A stretch of DNA of 64,000 nt from Fundicoccus_A sp052115865 (GCF_052115865.1 NZ_JBQKME010000009.1:1-64000); one strand, 5' to 3'. Numbered from the stretch's first letter, positions 17,883 through 26,749 are shown. Notes: generated by a model not told the origin, from the sequence alone. Numbers and translations: made by a program.

Positions 17883-19243
17883 TGGTGGTGTTGATGATTG
17901 GGATTATTCTAGTGATTTCGGCTATGGTGATTAAGGGGACTGAATATCAGAATTTTCAAATTGCGGGGGTTATGCTGGCGCCAGACCATGCCGAATCGAG
18001 TCAGGTGAAGGCGTTGCAAAAGCAATTTAAAAGGCAAGTGGTGGCGCTAGCCGTTGTGTTTTCAATCCTATTTCTAGTTTCGCAAGCACCAATTTTTTAC
18101 GGCTGGCGAGATTTTTTAAATATTTTATTTCTGTTTGGCTTTTTAATCATGGTGTTTGTGCCGATTTACCGGCTACACCATAAAATTAGCCAATTGAAAA
18201 GCGAGCAGCAATGGGTTTATTCAAGCAAACAAACCGTGGTCGACTTGAGTGTGAGTCGCGAAAAAGGGAAGGCGGCACCGGCGAAACAATGGGTATGGCT
18301 CAGTTGGTTGCCGACTTGGCTACCGCTTTTCATCGCAATTTTAAGCAAGCAATCGTGGCCCGTTGTTCTATTAACCGCTCTCATTCCACTGCTGTTATTG
18401 CTACTGCCGCTTTCCTACCCACTCGCCATTCGAACGCGGACTCCCTTTGTTTCCGACGATAGCCAAGTGGCAAAAAACTATATGCAGCAATTTGAGCGGC
18501 TGCATGGGCTAGCCTATATCGGGCTAACGCTTAGTGTTGCCATCTTTTTCATTGTCCTAAGCGCAATGATGCTGTGGAATCCCATGTCCGTTTGGACCAT
18601 TCCACTCGTCCTAGTTTTTTTAATCGTCCTCATTGGTATTATGGCGACCACCGCCAACCGTAGCCGAGCGCTGACCAACCAAGTCGCCGGGGCACAAGGC
18701 TGGCAAATGACGGCCACTGACACCTACTATGTTTGGGGCTTTTATAGTAACCCCAACGACGCCCGCCTCTTCGTGCCGAAACAAATGGCCGGTATGGGCA
18801 CCACCATCAATGTCGCCCATCCCGTGGGAAAAATTATTGCGGTGGTGACAGGGATATTTATTGTGGGGCTTATTATTTGGGTTTTGGCGATGACTTTGAT
18901 CAACTATCAAATAAATATCACTGCCGATAGCCTGGTGGTGGACGTGCCGATGTATCGTGTGGAAGTACCGTTTGATGCGGTTGAGGCGATTGAGTTGAGT
19001 CAAAAGCCGCTGGATGGGGTCCGGACCAATGGTTTTGGTGGGCAAGACAAGCGTTATGGCTACTTTACTTTAGCAGATTATGGCGCGGTTCGTTTGTATA
19101 CTTATCCTGAAAATGACTGGCATATTGATATTTTGTTGGACGATTCGTTTGATCCGCAATGGCTAATTTATAATGAAATGACAGTTGAAGAAACGCAGGC
19201 GCTGTATGAAGAATTGTTGGCGGCCTGGGAAGAAGGGCAATAG
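17879..19243 (+). CDS. DUF5808-containing multi-pass membrane protein with C-terminal PH-like domain
   Basis: A 454-residue protein with about eight transmembrane helices. A central DUF5808-type segment (YVWGFYSNPNDARLFVPK near residues 280-300) is followed by GMGTTINVAHPVGKI, another helix, and a C-terminal beta-rich domain that resembles bacterial PH domains found in such proteins. The overlap with gntR means the regulator probably controls it. Function is unknown; a role in envelope homeostasis is suggested by context only. The coding strand is G/T-rich at the start, C/A-rich in the middle and G/T-rich again after 18850, and two opposed motif copies (18848 and 18909) lie at the last switch. 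Confidence 0.75.
   Translation: MMVVLMIGIILVISAMVIKGTEYQNFQIAGVMLAPDHAESSQVKALQKQFKRQVVALAVVFSILFLVSQAPIFYGWRDFLNILFLFGFLIMVFVPIYRLHHKISQLKSEQQWVYSSKQTVVDLSVSREKGKAAPAKQWVWLSWLPTWLPLFIAILSKQSWPVVLLTALIPLLLLLLPLSYPLAIRTRTPFVSDDSQVAKNYMQQFERLHGLAYIGLTLSVAIFFIVLSAMMLWNPMSVWTIPLVLVFLIVLIGIMATTANRSRALTNQVAGAQGWQMTATDTYYVWGFYSNPNDARLFVPKQMAGMGTTINVAHPVGKIIAVVTGIFIVGLIIWVLAMTLINYQINITADSLVVDVPMYRVEVPFDAVEAIELSQKPLDGVRTNGFGGQDKRYGYFTLADYGAVRLYTYPENDWHIDILLDDSFDPQWLIYNEMTVEETQALYEELLAAWEEGQ
18848..18863 (-). repeat. Dispersed motif copy in coding sequence
   Basis: ACAGGGATATTTATTG matches 13 of 16 positions and lies in a transmembrane segment of the DUF5808 protein. Confidence 0.55.
18909..18924 (+). 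repeat. Dispersed motif, exact copy in coding sequence
   Basis: AAATAAATATCACTGC is exact and in frame encodes QINITA, the same peptide encoded by the copy at 48051 in an unrelated protein. Confidence 0.9.
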
Positions 19244-19244
19244 C

Positions 19245-19271
19245 AAAAGGGACTCAAAAGAGTCCCTTTTT
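19245..19271 (+). terminator. Intrinsic terminator of the gntR unit
   Basis: AAAAGGGACTC pairs with GAGTCCCTTTT around four A residues and is followed by T residues. Confidence 0.9.
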
Positions 19272-19454
19272 GCATTCAAGTATGAAAAGGCAAAACTGCC
19301 ACTTGAGAAAGTTTTTGGTTGTCAAGCAACCCATCGAGCAAACGAGACAATCATGCCATTTTTAAGCGTTAGTCGGTAAACGGGATGATTAAAAAAGCGT
19401 CAAACGGTTCCGTTGGAATCTACTTTTAAGGTTTGCTCTACCAAAATGACCAAA

Positions 19455-19958
19455 TTAATTATCATGAATCAGTTCAACCGAAAGTGTGGTTTGGGCATTA
19501 AATAAATCAATTTTTGCAGAAAGCGCATTGGCTTTTTGCGTGAGGGTTTTAATGGTTTCGTTGACGAGCGCTTCATTGTAAACACCATATTCAACGACCC
19601 CGACACCATTTTCAACTCGGGTTGATTGTGACTCCAAAAGTTGTTGTAAATGCTCTAATAAATTGCGGGTGTGCCGTAACCATTCCAGTTGATAGCTAAT
19701 TGTTTGGCCCTCGACTTGATTGTCCTGATTGGCTTGGTTAATCGCTTGGCGCAAATGACTCGCATCTTGAATCAATTCCTGTTGCAATTGCAAGTCGGCT
19801 TCATTTTCCTCCGCTTTATGTCCTTGGGTAATTTTCACTCCGTCCACTCGGATCGGACCGGTAAAATTCGAGAAGAGGCGACGGTTCAATCGTTCAATTT
19901 CCTTATTCACATTCGATAAAGTAAATATCGCTTCCTGAATCGTTAATTGCGTTGTCAT
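19455..19958 (-). CDS. Uncharacterised coiled-coil protein, possibly DIP1984/septicolysin-like
   Basis: A 167-residue, Gln- and Asn-rich, largely helical cytosolic protein without signal peptide. The order of a short N-terminal helix, a polar loop with VDGVKITQGHKAEEN, a long helical pair and a C-terminal helix resembles the DIP1984 family, but I could not confirm this from motifs. GGAGG precedes the ATG. It is monocistronic and convergent with the gntR unit. No enzymatic residues are recognisable. Confidence 0.6.
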   Translation of the reverse strand: MTTQLTIQEAIFTLSNVNKEIERLNRRLFSNFTGPIRVDGVKITQGHKAEENEADLQLQQELIQDASHLRQAINQANQDNQVEGQTISYQLEWLRHTRNLLEHLQQLLESQSTRVENGVGVVEYGVYNEALVNETIKTLTQKANALSAKIDLFNAQTTLSVELIHDN

Positions 19959-20029
19959 AAATTTCCCTCCTAAAATAACTTAGTTTAAGTATGACAGATT
20001 GGCTGGAAAAGTCTAGTATAAGGCACAAA

Positions 20030-20045
20030 GCAGAGATATTTATTC
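20030..20045 (-). repeat. Dispersed motif copy upstream of the exporter-like gene
   Basis: GCAGAGATATTTATTC matches 14 of 16 positions. With the opposite-facing copy at 21054 it brackets the gene. Confidence 0.75.
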
Positions 20046-20096
20046 GAAAGAATTCATGATATGATAAAAGTGAGAAAATTTTTAAGAGGTGATGTC

Positions 20097-21059
20097 ATGT
20101 CTGTTGGAATGAAAACAGTGAAAATGGTGGTTGCCGTTGTGGTCGCGATTTATATTGCGCAATTGATCGGTTTAGAAAACGCATTGGCAACCGGGATTAT
20201 TACAATATTGACTTTATTAGATACAAGGCGCGCATCGCGGGAAATTTCCAGAGTTTACTTAACCGCGACCGTACTAGCTTTTGGAATTGCCACGATCGTC
20301 TTCTGGATATTTGGCTTTGAAGTCTGGGCCTTTGGTCTCTATTTATTATTGTTCGTCCCCTTGGCTTATCGCTTTAAATTATCGGCTGCGATTGCACCTG
20401 TGTCCGTTTTGGTCACGCATTTTTACATCGCAGAAAGTTTAGTCTGGACTTGGCATCTGAACGGATTGTTCATTATGTTAATCGGGTCCGGCGCGGCGAT
20501 GCTCGCAAACTTATGGATGCCTGGTCAAGTCCCACTCCTGCAGGAAATGTTGGGCGAAGTTGAAGCGCAGTTCCGTGACATCTTGTCGTCCATTCATGAT
20601 CGTTTATTAGAAAATGTCTTGGATGCGGGGAGGCTGAAAAGCGATTTAAAGCACATAGAATCTGCAATCGACAGCTTGAACCAGCTCGCTTTAGACGAAT
20701 ACGACAACCAATTATTAACCAAAGACAATTACTATATCGAATACGCCACGATGCGGTCCCGCCAATTAAGCATCTTAGAACGAATTATCGACTCCTTGCC
20801 CAACATCAACTTGCAAACCGAACAAAACCAAAAATTAGCCCAATTGTTTCGCTTAACCTCAGAAGAATTTGACCAAAGCAACAGCGGCTTCGACCTTTTG
20901 ACCACCCTGAGCCAATTGTACGCCTACTATCGCAATACCGCCTTACCCCAAACCCGCCAAGAATTCGAAAGCCGCGCCATTTTATACCATATCCTAATCG
21001 AATTCGAACGCTTTCTCGAAATCAAATCCGACTTTTACACCCAAACCACCCTAAAATAA
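20097..21059 (+). CDS. Aromatic acid exporter family protein (DUF939-like)
   Basis: About 320 residues: an N-terminal domain of five or six transmembrane helices (MVVAVVVAIYIAQLIGLENALATGIITIL, LTATVLAFGIATIVFWIFGF) and a C-terminal cytoplasmic helical domain from about residue 150. This is the half-size FUSC/ArAE type found in Firmicutes. The substrate is unknown. I start at ATG 20097, behind AGAGGTGA, rather than ATG 20061. The coding strand turns from G/T-rich at the start (19 G and 8 C in 20101-20160) to C/A-rich at the end (7 G and 22 C in 20941-21000). The stop codon touches an exact copy of the dispersed motif. Confidence 0.8.
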   Translation: MSVGMKTVKMVVAVVVAIYIAQLIGLENALATGIITILTLLDTRRASREISRVYLTATVLAFGIATIVFWIFGFEVWAFGLYLLLFVPLAYRFKLSAAIAPVSVLVTHFYIAESLVWTWHLNGLFIMLIGSGAAMLANLWMPGQVPLLQEMLGEVEAQFRDILSSIHDRLLENVLDAGRLKSDLKHIESAIDSLNQLALDEYDNQLLTKDNYYIEYATMRSRQLSILERIIDSLPNINLQTEQNQKLAQLFRLTSEEFDQSNSGFDLLTTLSQLYAYYRNTALPQTRQEFESRAILYHILIEFERFLEIKSDFYTQTTLK

Positions 21060-21069
21060 ATATCACTGC
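21054..21069 (+). repeat. Dispersed motif, exact copy at the stop codon
   Basis: AAATAAATATCACTGC is exact and overlaps the stop codon of the exporter-like gene. Confidence 0.92.
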
Positions 21070-21112
21070 TACAAGCTCTGCTGAATGGCGGAGGTTTTGT
21101 GGTGTAGAGGAA

Positions 21113-21390
21113 AACGAGTGATATAAATATCACTCGAATTAGGAACGAGTGATAAAAGTATCACTCGAATTAGGAACGAGTTATATAAATATCACTCGAA
21201 TTGAGAACGAGTGATAAAAATATCACTCGAATTGAGAACGAGTGATAAAAGTATCACTCGAATTAGGAACGAGTGATAAAAGTATCACTCGAATTAGGAA
21301 CGAGTGATAAAAGTATCACTCGAATTGAGAATGAGTGATAAAAGTATCACTCGAATTAGGAACGAGTGATAAAAGTATCACTCGAAAAGG
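21113..21390. repeat. Hairpin array, family C (nine units, 31-bp period)
   Basis: Nine units repeat every 31 bp between convergent genes. Each contains a perfect inverted repeat, CGAGTGATA and TATCACTCG, around a four-base centre (taaa, aaag or aaaa), joined by aattaggaa or aattgagaa. The TATCACT arm equals part of the dispersed 16-bp motif, and the first units even contain TAAATATCACT. Confidence 0.93.
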
Positions 21391-21471
21391 AAACGAAGAT
21401 AGAAAGTTATCTTCGCTTCCAAAACGAACAAACAAATCTATCTTCGTTTCCACAATTCTGCAATTCCACAC

Positions 21472-21504
21472 AAAAACCCCTGAGAAATCCAATTTTCTCA
21501 GGGG
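21472..21504 (-). terminator. Intrinsic terminator of ftsH
   Basis: CCCCTGAGAAA and TTTTCTCAGGGG form the stem; on the minus strand it ends in five T residues, downstream of ftsH. Confidence 0.88.
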
Positions 21505-21509
21505 TCACT

Positions 21510-21525
21510 CCTGTGATATTTATTT
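21510..21525 (-). repeat. Dispersed motif copy at the 3' end of ftsH
   Basis: The 11-bp core is exact, in the minus orientation, three bases from the ftsH stop codon. Confidence 0.8.
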
Positions 21526-21527
21526 GA

Positions 21528-23363
21528 TTAGGCGGTTTCGAGGATTTCCATGAATTGGGCGCCGGTGATGGTTTCCGTTTCATAGAGGTGTTGCGACAGG
21601 CGGTCGAGGAGGGCGCGATTTTCAGCGAGCATGTTGCGGGCGTATTCATAGCGTTCCTGGACGAGGGCAACGATGGCGGCGTCAATCTTGGCTTGCATTT
21701 CGGGCGACGCGTTTGAATGTGTGCCGTTATCCAGGTATTGGTTTTGGTTTTGCTCGAAGGCGACCATACCGATGGTATCGTCCATACCGTATTGGGTAAT
21801 CATAGCGCGGGCGATTCGGGTCATTTGGTTAATATCGTTGGAAGCGCCAGTTGTAATCGAACCAAAGGCAACTTCTTCGGCGGCACGTCCACCGGCTAGG
21901 ACGGCGAGTTTGTCCAACAATTGTTCCTTAGACAGCAGGTTGTCGTTGCTCTCAGACACTTGCATGGTGTAGCCAAGTGCACCTGAGGTCCGTGGGATAA
22001 TCGTGATTTTCTCAACGGGGGCAGAATGGGACTGGAGGGCAGCAACCAAGGCGTGGCCGACTTCGTGATAGGATACGATACTTTTTTCTTTGTCGGATAA
22101 AATGGCATTTTTCTTTTCCGCGCCGGCAATGACGACTTCGATGCTTTCTTGGAAGTCTTCTTGAGTCGCTTTTTGACGGCCTTCACGGACGGCACGAAGA
22201 GCAGCTTCGTTGACAATGTTGGCTAATTCTGCGCCGGATGCACCACTGGCCATACGAGCAACTTTGTTAAAATCAATATTGCTTTCGTGTTGGATTTTTT
22301 CAGCGTGGACTCTCAAAACAGCTTCACGTCCGACTAAATCAGGTAATTCGACACGGACTTGGCGGTCGAAACGGCCCGGACGTAATAGAGCGGAGTCTAA
22401 GGCTTCAGGTTGGTTAGTAGCTGCTAAGATCATGACACCTGTGTTGCCTTCAAAACCATCCATTTCGGTTAATAATTGGTTTAAGGTTTGTTCGCGTTCG
22501 TCGTTGCCGAAAGCTTGGCTGCTTCTTTTCTTACCAATGGCGTCTATCTCATCGATAAAGACAATACATGGGGCTTTTTCTTTGGCTTGTTTGAACAAGT
22601 CACGAACGCGAGCGGCACCTGCACCAGCAAACATTTCCACGAATTCAGAACCTGAAATGGAGAAGAAGGGAACATTGGCTTCACCGGCAACCGCACGGGC
22701 TAACATGGTTTTACCGGTTCCTGGAGGTCCAACTAATAAGACACCTGTCGGCATTTTTGCACCGACGGATTGGTATTTTTCAGGATTATGCATGTAGTCT
22801 ACGACTTCTGATAAGCTATCTTTAGCCTCATCTTGGCCAGCAACATCGTCAAAACGAATCCCTTCTGTGGATTGAACATAAACCTTGGCATTGGATTTTG
22901 CCATCCCGAAACTCATGGAGTTATTTCCGCCAGCGCCCATCCGCTTGGTCATCTGTTTACTAATGAAACGCCAGAAGAGCCACATGAATAAAATTGGGAA
23001 TACCCAAGAGACTAATAAGGCAATTATCGGTGAAGCCTGTTCGATAATTTGACCTTTAAATTCAACGTCAGCACTCAGTAAACGCTCCGTTAACATCGGG
23101 TCTTCAACCATCCCCGTCCGGTAAATTCCACTATCACCCACAAAAATAATTTCATTTTCTGGATCGTTCAATTCTACCGCATCCACTTGGTCTTCCACCA
23201 ACATGGTCACAAAAGTGTTGTAGTCAACTTCCTGTACTTGACGTGATCCCGCCCATGGCACCACAATTAAATTAAATAAAAACAAGACTAACATCGCGAT
23301 ACCCCAATAATAAATCAGAGGTTTTCTTTCATTTTGTTTATCGCGTTCTTCAAAATTCGACAT
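21528..23363 (-). CDS. FtsH-family ATP-dependent zinc metalloprotease, divergent type
   Basis: A 611-residue membrane AAA protease. Two transmembrane helices lie near residues 20-36 and 110-130, with an extracytoplasmic domain between. Then come Walker A GPPGTGKT, Walker B IVFIDEID, the second region of homology NQPEALDSALLRPGRFDR, and the zinc site HEVGH (HExxH) with the third ligand later (ASNDINQM). It differs from the housekeeping FtsH: the pore loop region reads FVEMFAGAGAARVRDLF instead of the usual FVEMFVGVGASRVRDLF, and there is no long acidic tail. It may be a second FtsH; the genome's main copy is normally next to tilS and hpt, which are not here. Confidence 0.88.
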   Translation of the reverse strand: MSNFEERDKQNERKPLIYYWGIAMLVLFLFNLIVVPWAGSRQVQEVDYNTFVTMLVEDQVDAVELNDPENEIIFVGDSGIYRTGMVEDPMLTERLLSADVEFKGQIIEQASPIIALLVSWVFPILFMWLFWRFISKQMTKRMGAGGNNSMSFGMAKSNAKVYVQSTEGIRFDDVAGQDEAKDSLSEVVDYMHNPEKYQSVGAKMPTGVLLVGPPGTGKTMLARAVAGEANVPFFSISGSEFVEMFAGAGAARVRDLFKQAKEKAPCIVFIDEIDAIGKKRSSQAFGNDEREQTLNQLLTEMDGFEGNTGVMILAATNQPEALDSALLRPGRFDRQVRVELPDLVGREAVLRVHAEKIQHESNIDFNKVARMASGASGAELANIVNEAALRAVREGRQKATQEDFQESIEVVIAGAEKKNAILSDKEKSIVSYHEVGHALVAALQSHSAPVEKITIIPRTSGALGYTMQVSESNDNLLSKEQLLDKLAVLAGGRAAEEVAFGSITTGASNDINQMTRIARAMITQYGMDDTIGMVAFEQNQNQYLDNGTHSNASPEMQAKIDAAIVALVQERYEYARNMLAENRALLDRLSQHLYETETITGAQFMEILETA

Positions 23364-23378
23364 ATATGAACTCCTTTT

Positions 23379-23747
23379 CTATACATTTTTTGTGCATTCT
23401 AAATAATAGCAAATTACTTTATAAACAATATAATAAATAAATTCTTGGCTAAATTCGCCATACAAATAAGCCAGTTCATCGCGACCCTCCGGTTGTGACT
23501 GTCTGAAAACTGACTCAATTTCTTGGAAGTAATCTAAATGAACTTTGGCAAATTCCCGTGCTTGCAGCGAACGACTTTGCCGCATTTGTTCTTCTAATTG
23601 CTGTTGATAAGAAAAACCTTCTTTTAATAAATATCGCTGCATCAAGTCAACGGCAGCTTGATCATGCCGGTCTATGGTTTTTAATCCTTCTAGTGTTCGT
23701 TCCACTTCTTTTAGGTAGCTGGTTAGCTCATTTAATTCTTCATCCAT
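23379..23747 (-). CDS. Small helical protein of unknown function
   Basis: A 122-residue soluble protein rich in Glu, Gln and Tyr, with three or four predicted amphipathic helices, two of them likely coiled coil. It has AAAGGAG before the ATG and ends 16 bases before the ftsH start, so the two are probably one transcript. I recognise no family. A dispersed-motif copy (TAATAAATATCGCTGC, 23625-23640) lies inside the coding region. A role with FtsH is possible from position alone. Confidence 0.65.
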   Translation of the reverse strand: MDEELNELTSYLKEVERTLEGLKTIDRHDQAAVDLMQRYLLKEGFSYQQQLEEQMRQSRSLQAREFAKVHLDYFQEIESVFRQSQPEGRDELAYLYGEFSQEFIYYIVYKVICYYLECTKNV

Positions 23748-23831
23748 GGTTAACTCCTTTCTTCTTGTTAATACTATTATCTCACGCTAAAAGCAGCGTG
23801 AGAATTGTTAATGTTAGCCATTTGTCTTGAC

Positions 23832-23862
23832 AAAAAAACCAAAGTGTCAGGACACTTTGGTT
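23832..23862 (-). terminator. Intrinsic terminator of the TetR gene
   Basis: ACCAAAGTGTC pairs with GACACTTTGGT around a two- to four-base loop; on the minus strand it is followed by seven T residues. The motif copy at 23866 sits between it and the gene. Confidence 0.88.
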
Positions 23863-23865
23863 GAG

Positions 23866-23881
23866 GCAGAGATATTTATTA
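23866..23881 (-). repeat. Dispersed motif copy overlapping the TetR stop codon
   Basis: GCAGAGATATTTATTA matches 14 of 16 positions and contains the stop codon of the TetR gene. Confidence 0.75.
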
Positions 23882-24421
23882 GTCAGGAAGACGTTTTAGC
23901 CCTTGTTCGACCATGCGGTTGAGTTGGACCGCGAGTTTGCGGGGGGAGAAATTGGGCTGATTGATTGACTTTAGGAGGATACCTACAATACCATAAGTGT
24001 GGTAGTCAATTAGGAGCTCAAAATCTTGCATGGGCATCATGACATTGGCTAGGACTTCTTTCATTTTGGCTTCAATGAGCTTAGCGATGGCACTAAACAA
24101 AATCCGTTCGCCTTCCACGCGGTGGCTAGATGTCATCAGACTTTTAATCAAATGACGATAGTCATATAATTGTGTTAAAAAGGATTCCAAGGCCTCCAGC
24201 ACCGAATCTTTGCCCATACTCGCGCGGATGGTTTGGTTGACCATTTCGTTCGCCGTCCATTCCATCAAATCAGGGAGGTCGCGGAAATGATAATAGAAGG
24301 TTTGACGTGAAATACCACAAGCATCAACAACATCTTTGACGGTGATTTTATCAATATTTTTCTCACATGTTAAGTTATAAAATTCAGTTACAATCCGGTC
24401 TTTGGTTGATATCGTTGCCAT
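23879..24421 (-). CDS. TetR/AcrR-family regulator
   Basis: A 180-residue repressor. The helix-turn-helix is at residues 23-47 (ITVKDVVDACGISRQTFYYHF in outline), followed by a helical C-terminal domain of the TetR_C_8 kind common in Lactobacillales (YRHLIKSLMTS, then ELLIDYHTYGIVGILL). It reads divergently from the 184-codon gene at 24461, so that gene is the best candidate target. AGGAGGAGC precedes the ATG. Confidence 0.88.
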   Translation of the reverse strand: MATISTKDRIVTEFYNLTCEKNIDKITVKDVVDACGISRQTFYYHFRDLPDLMEWTANEMVNQTIRASMGKDSVLEALESFLTQLYDYRHLIKSLMTSSHRVEGERILFSAIAKLIEAKMKEVLANVMMPMQDFELLIDYHTYGIVGILLKSINQPNFSPRKLAVQLNRMVEQGLKRLPD

Positions 24422-24460
24422 GTGCTCCTCCTAGTTAAATATGATGAAAGTAGGTTTCTT

Positions 24461-24976
24461 ATGAAAATGAATTTTTTGTATCTTAATCCCAGTCAAACGG
24501 ACGAAAAACGTTGGGTCGCTGAGATTACTGGCGAAGATCCAACCTTTAAACTCAAGCGGTCGTTTCAACCCGAATACCAGCCGGGCGTTTGGGCCATGTA
24601 CGATGGCTGGTATCAAATTCATGGCCAAGTGGTGGGGATTACGCCATTTCAAAAGGAATATGTCCGCATTCAAAACGGCAAAATGACCCGCCGTCTGCCG
24701 TTCCGTCAAGTGATGGCAGATTTGCCAGCGATTATTGCCTTTGAGCCACAACGCATCGAGCGTCTGCGCCATCAAATCAATCTTGAACTCAATGATATTA
24801 TTCAGCAAGCCCCATTCGACCGCGTATTGATTGAGATGGAGCAACAAAAGGACGAGGTCTCCATGGTTGACTCCTCCGATGAGCTCTTGGGTGGCCTGAC
24901 GGTTTTGAAAAAGCGCAAACCCATGATGATTCACCACTACAAAGAGCTCTATGAAGACATCGAATTCGATTTTTAA
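24461..24976 (+). CDS. Conserved hypothetical protein divergent from a TetR gene
   Basis: About 171 residues, soluble, without recognised domains. The N-terminal half is rich in Trp, Pro and basic residues (WVAEITGEDPTFKLKRSFQPEYQPGVW in outline), and the C-terminal half is helical and ends in acidic residues. I choose ATG 24461 with AGTAGG six bases upstream; the upstream GTG 24422 overlaps the divergent TetR start and is less likely. The DNA is C/A-rich on the coding strand throughout, most at the 3' end beside the motif copy at 24976. Confidence 0.6.
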   Translation: MKMNFLYLNPSQTDEKRWVAEITGEDPTFKLKRSFQPEYQPGVWAMYDGWYQIHGQVVGITPFQKEYVRIQNGKMTRRLPFRQVMADLPAIIAFEPQRIERLRHQINLELNDIIQQAPFDRVLIEMEQQKDEVSMVDSSDELLGGLTVLKKRKPMMIHHYKELYEDIEFDF

Positions 24977-24991
24977 ACTAAATATCATTGC
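24976..24991 (+). repeat. Dispersed motif copy after a stop codon
   Basis: AACTAAATATCATTGC differs from the consensus at two positions and touches the stop codon of the preceding gene. Confidence 0.6.
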
Positions 24992-25034
24992 TATAACCAT
25001 TGTATAAGTCAAAAATAAAGTGAAACTAAACCTT

Positions 25035-25496
25035 TTAAGGATGAATTTCCCAAAGAATAGTAGAAGTAGTTAAGTCATGCTGGTTAAAATCAACGCAAAC
25101 CATGCTGGCTTTTTTAAAGCGGATATCTTCTTGTGTTAACATGCGGGTCCAATCACTTAAAATGGGCTCATGGCCAACGATAAAGACTAAGGTATCGTCA
25201 CTGACTTCAATGAGATTTTCGAGTAGGGCTTCAAAACTGCCACCATAAATAAAATCTTTAATGGTTTTTTCTTCGATATTGAGCGTTTCTTGCAGGATTT
25301 CAGCAGTTTCCGTCGCCCGATAAGCCGGACTAGACCAAATTTGAATCTTGTTCGTTTCTGCCTGCATGATTTCTTCTAAGTTTGGCATCAATTTAGTAAA
25401 TTTCTTAACCCCTTTTTTCGTTAAGTGGCGCTCCAAGTCAAGAGCGACTTCGATAGGGTCTTGTGCCGTCGAATGGCGTACGAATACGATTTTCAT
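25035..25496 (-). CDS. SixA-type histidine phosphatase family protein
   Basis: A 153-residue phosphoglycerate-mutase-fold phosphatase. The catalytic motif RHS near residue 7 (the family has RHG or RHS), the arginine in WSSPAYRATETA and the second histidine in VGHEPIL are all present. This short form resembles SixA, a phosphohistidine phosphatase, but the substrate cannot be told. Its ATG overlaps the end of the upstream GDPD gene by four bases, so the two are translated from one message. Confidence 0.85.
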   Translation of the reverse strand: MKIVFVRHSTAQDPIEVALDLERHLTKKGVKKFTKLMPNLEEIMQAETNKIQIWSSPAYRATETAEILQETLNIEEKTIKDFIYGGSFEALLENLIEVSDDTLVFIVGHEPILSDWTRMLTQEDIRFKKASMVCVDFNQHDLTTSTILWEIHP

Positions 25497-26407
25497 GTAT
25501 TTGTCTCCTCACTTTCATTTAAAATGTTTTCTAAGAGGGCGGGGTTATCGGTCATAATCCCATCCACTTCTTTTGCGATTAAATCCCGCATCGTCTTTGC
25601 GTCATTAATTGTCCAATAATAGACATCCATACCTCTTTTGCGACTGCCTTGGATAATATTTTTCGTGGCTAAATTCAGTCCTAATTGTTTAACCGGTAGT
25701 TGAAGTGAGTCCGCATCTGTTTTTACCAAACCATTTAATCGTAATTTTATGCCGACTAAATACTTAGTCGCTTCACTTTGACCGGCACCAATTGCTACTT
25801 TTCCTTGTGATACTTCTTTGAAACGACGATTAATTTGGTGGTCAAAACTCCCAATACAAACCTTATCTTCCATATTGTATTGTTGAATTAAACGCCACAT
25901 TTCTTGAATCATCGGCTCATATAATTCACGACGATTATCGTCTTTTAATTCGATGACTGCCTTCATGTTTGGGAAATTTTGGAAAATTTCTTCCACTGTT
26001 GCGAGCTTCACACTTTGGCTGGCAAATGGATGATTGCCTTCTTCGTCGACAAATTTAGCCCCGGCATCAAAAGATTTAATCTCATCTAAAGTCAAATCGT
26101 TAATCACACCCTCACCATCCGTGATTCGATCCACCGTCGGATCATGGCTGGCTATCAAATGCCCATCTTTGGTAATATGCACATCATACTCAAACATATC
26201 TGCCCCCGCCAAATACGACCGTAAAAAGGCCTCCAAAGTCTCCTCAGGCGCCAAAGCCCCTCCACCACGGTGGGCAATATTGTATGGCCTTTGCGGATGC
26301 TCTGACGTATTTTCAAAAAACGGCATCTTCTCCTTTTTGCCCGGCCACTTATACGCCAAATACCACAACGACGCTATTAGTGCCGCCCATTTCAATTGCT
26401 TTTTCAT
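25493..26407 (-). CDS. Glycerophosphodiester phosphodiesterase, membrane-anchored
   Basis: About 304 residues. An N-terminal anchor (KWAALIASLWYLAYKWPG) is followed by a GDPD TIM barrel: NIAHRGGGALAPEETLEAF with the catalytic His-Arg, FEYDVHITKDGHLIASHDP with Glu, Asp and His, and AVIELKDD. It releases glycerol-3-phosphate from glycerophosphodiesters derived from lipids or teichoic acids. I start at 26407, behind GGAGGG; an in-frame ATG at 26422 overlaps that ribosome site. A motif copy (26427) lies directly upstream. Confidence 0.9.
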   Translation of the reverse strand: MKKQLKWAALIASLWYLAYKWPGKKEKMPFFENTSEHPQRPYNIAHRGGGALAPEETLEAFLRSYLAGADMFEYDVHITKDGHLIASHDPTVDRITDGEGVINDLTLDEIKSFDAGAKFVDEEGNHPFASQSVKLATVEEIFQNFPNMKAVIELKDDNRRELYEPMIQEMWRLIQQYNMEDKVCIGSFDHQINRRFKEVSQGKVAIGAGQSEATKYLVGIKLRLNGLVKTDADSLQLPVKQLGLNLATKNIIQGSRKRGMDVYYWTINDAKTMRDLIAKEVDGIMTDNPALLENILNESEETNT

Positions 26408-26426
26408 TTCAAAACCCTCCATTTTA

Positions 26427-26442
26427 AAATAAATATCTCTGC
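26427..26442 (+). repeat. Dispersed motif copy upstream of the GDPD gene
   Basis: AAATAAATATCTCTGC matches 15 of 16 positions. Confidence 0.85.
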
Positions 26443-26661
26443 TACATTCTATAGCCTCATTTTAACATTGCTAATAAATGATAGGTAGTTTTACCCCTTA
26501 CGAAAGTAGGAGAGGTAGAGTAAGATAAGCAAGTGGTAGCTACAAAACGTCTAAATTGGCCAGCTAGTTCGTATCCCTGGCCACATAAGAGCTAATTCCA
26601 CTAGCAACTTACCTCACTTAGCAACTCGAAACCTAATCCGCCACAATTCCTACCATCACAA
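26443..26661. other. Intergenic spacer without recognised features
   Basis: Between the GDPD gene and the terminator of the DUF438 gene I see no coding frame or hairpin array. It must hold the GDPD promoter on the minus strand, but no clear boxes stand out. Confidence 0.5.
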
Positions 26662-26711
26662 CAAAAAACACCGAACAAACCAAGCTTTTGCCAGCTGAAT
26701 TTGTTCAGTGT
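26662..26711 (-). terminator. Intrinsic terminator of the DUF438 gene
   Basis: ACACCGAACAAA and TTTGTTCAGTGT form a stem with a 20-base loop, ending in six T residues on the minus strand. Confidence 0.8.
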
Positions 26712-26749
26712 CTTTAAATCCCTTAATTGAAACAACTCAAACATCCATC

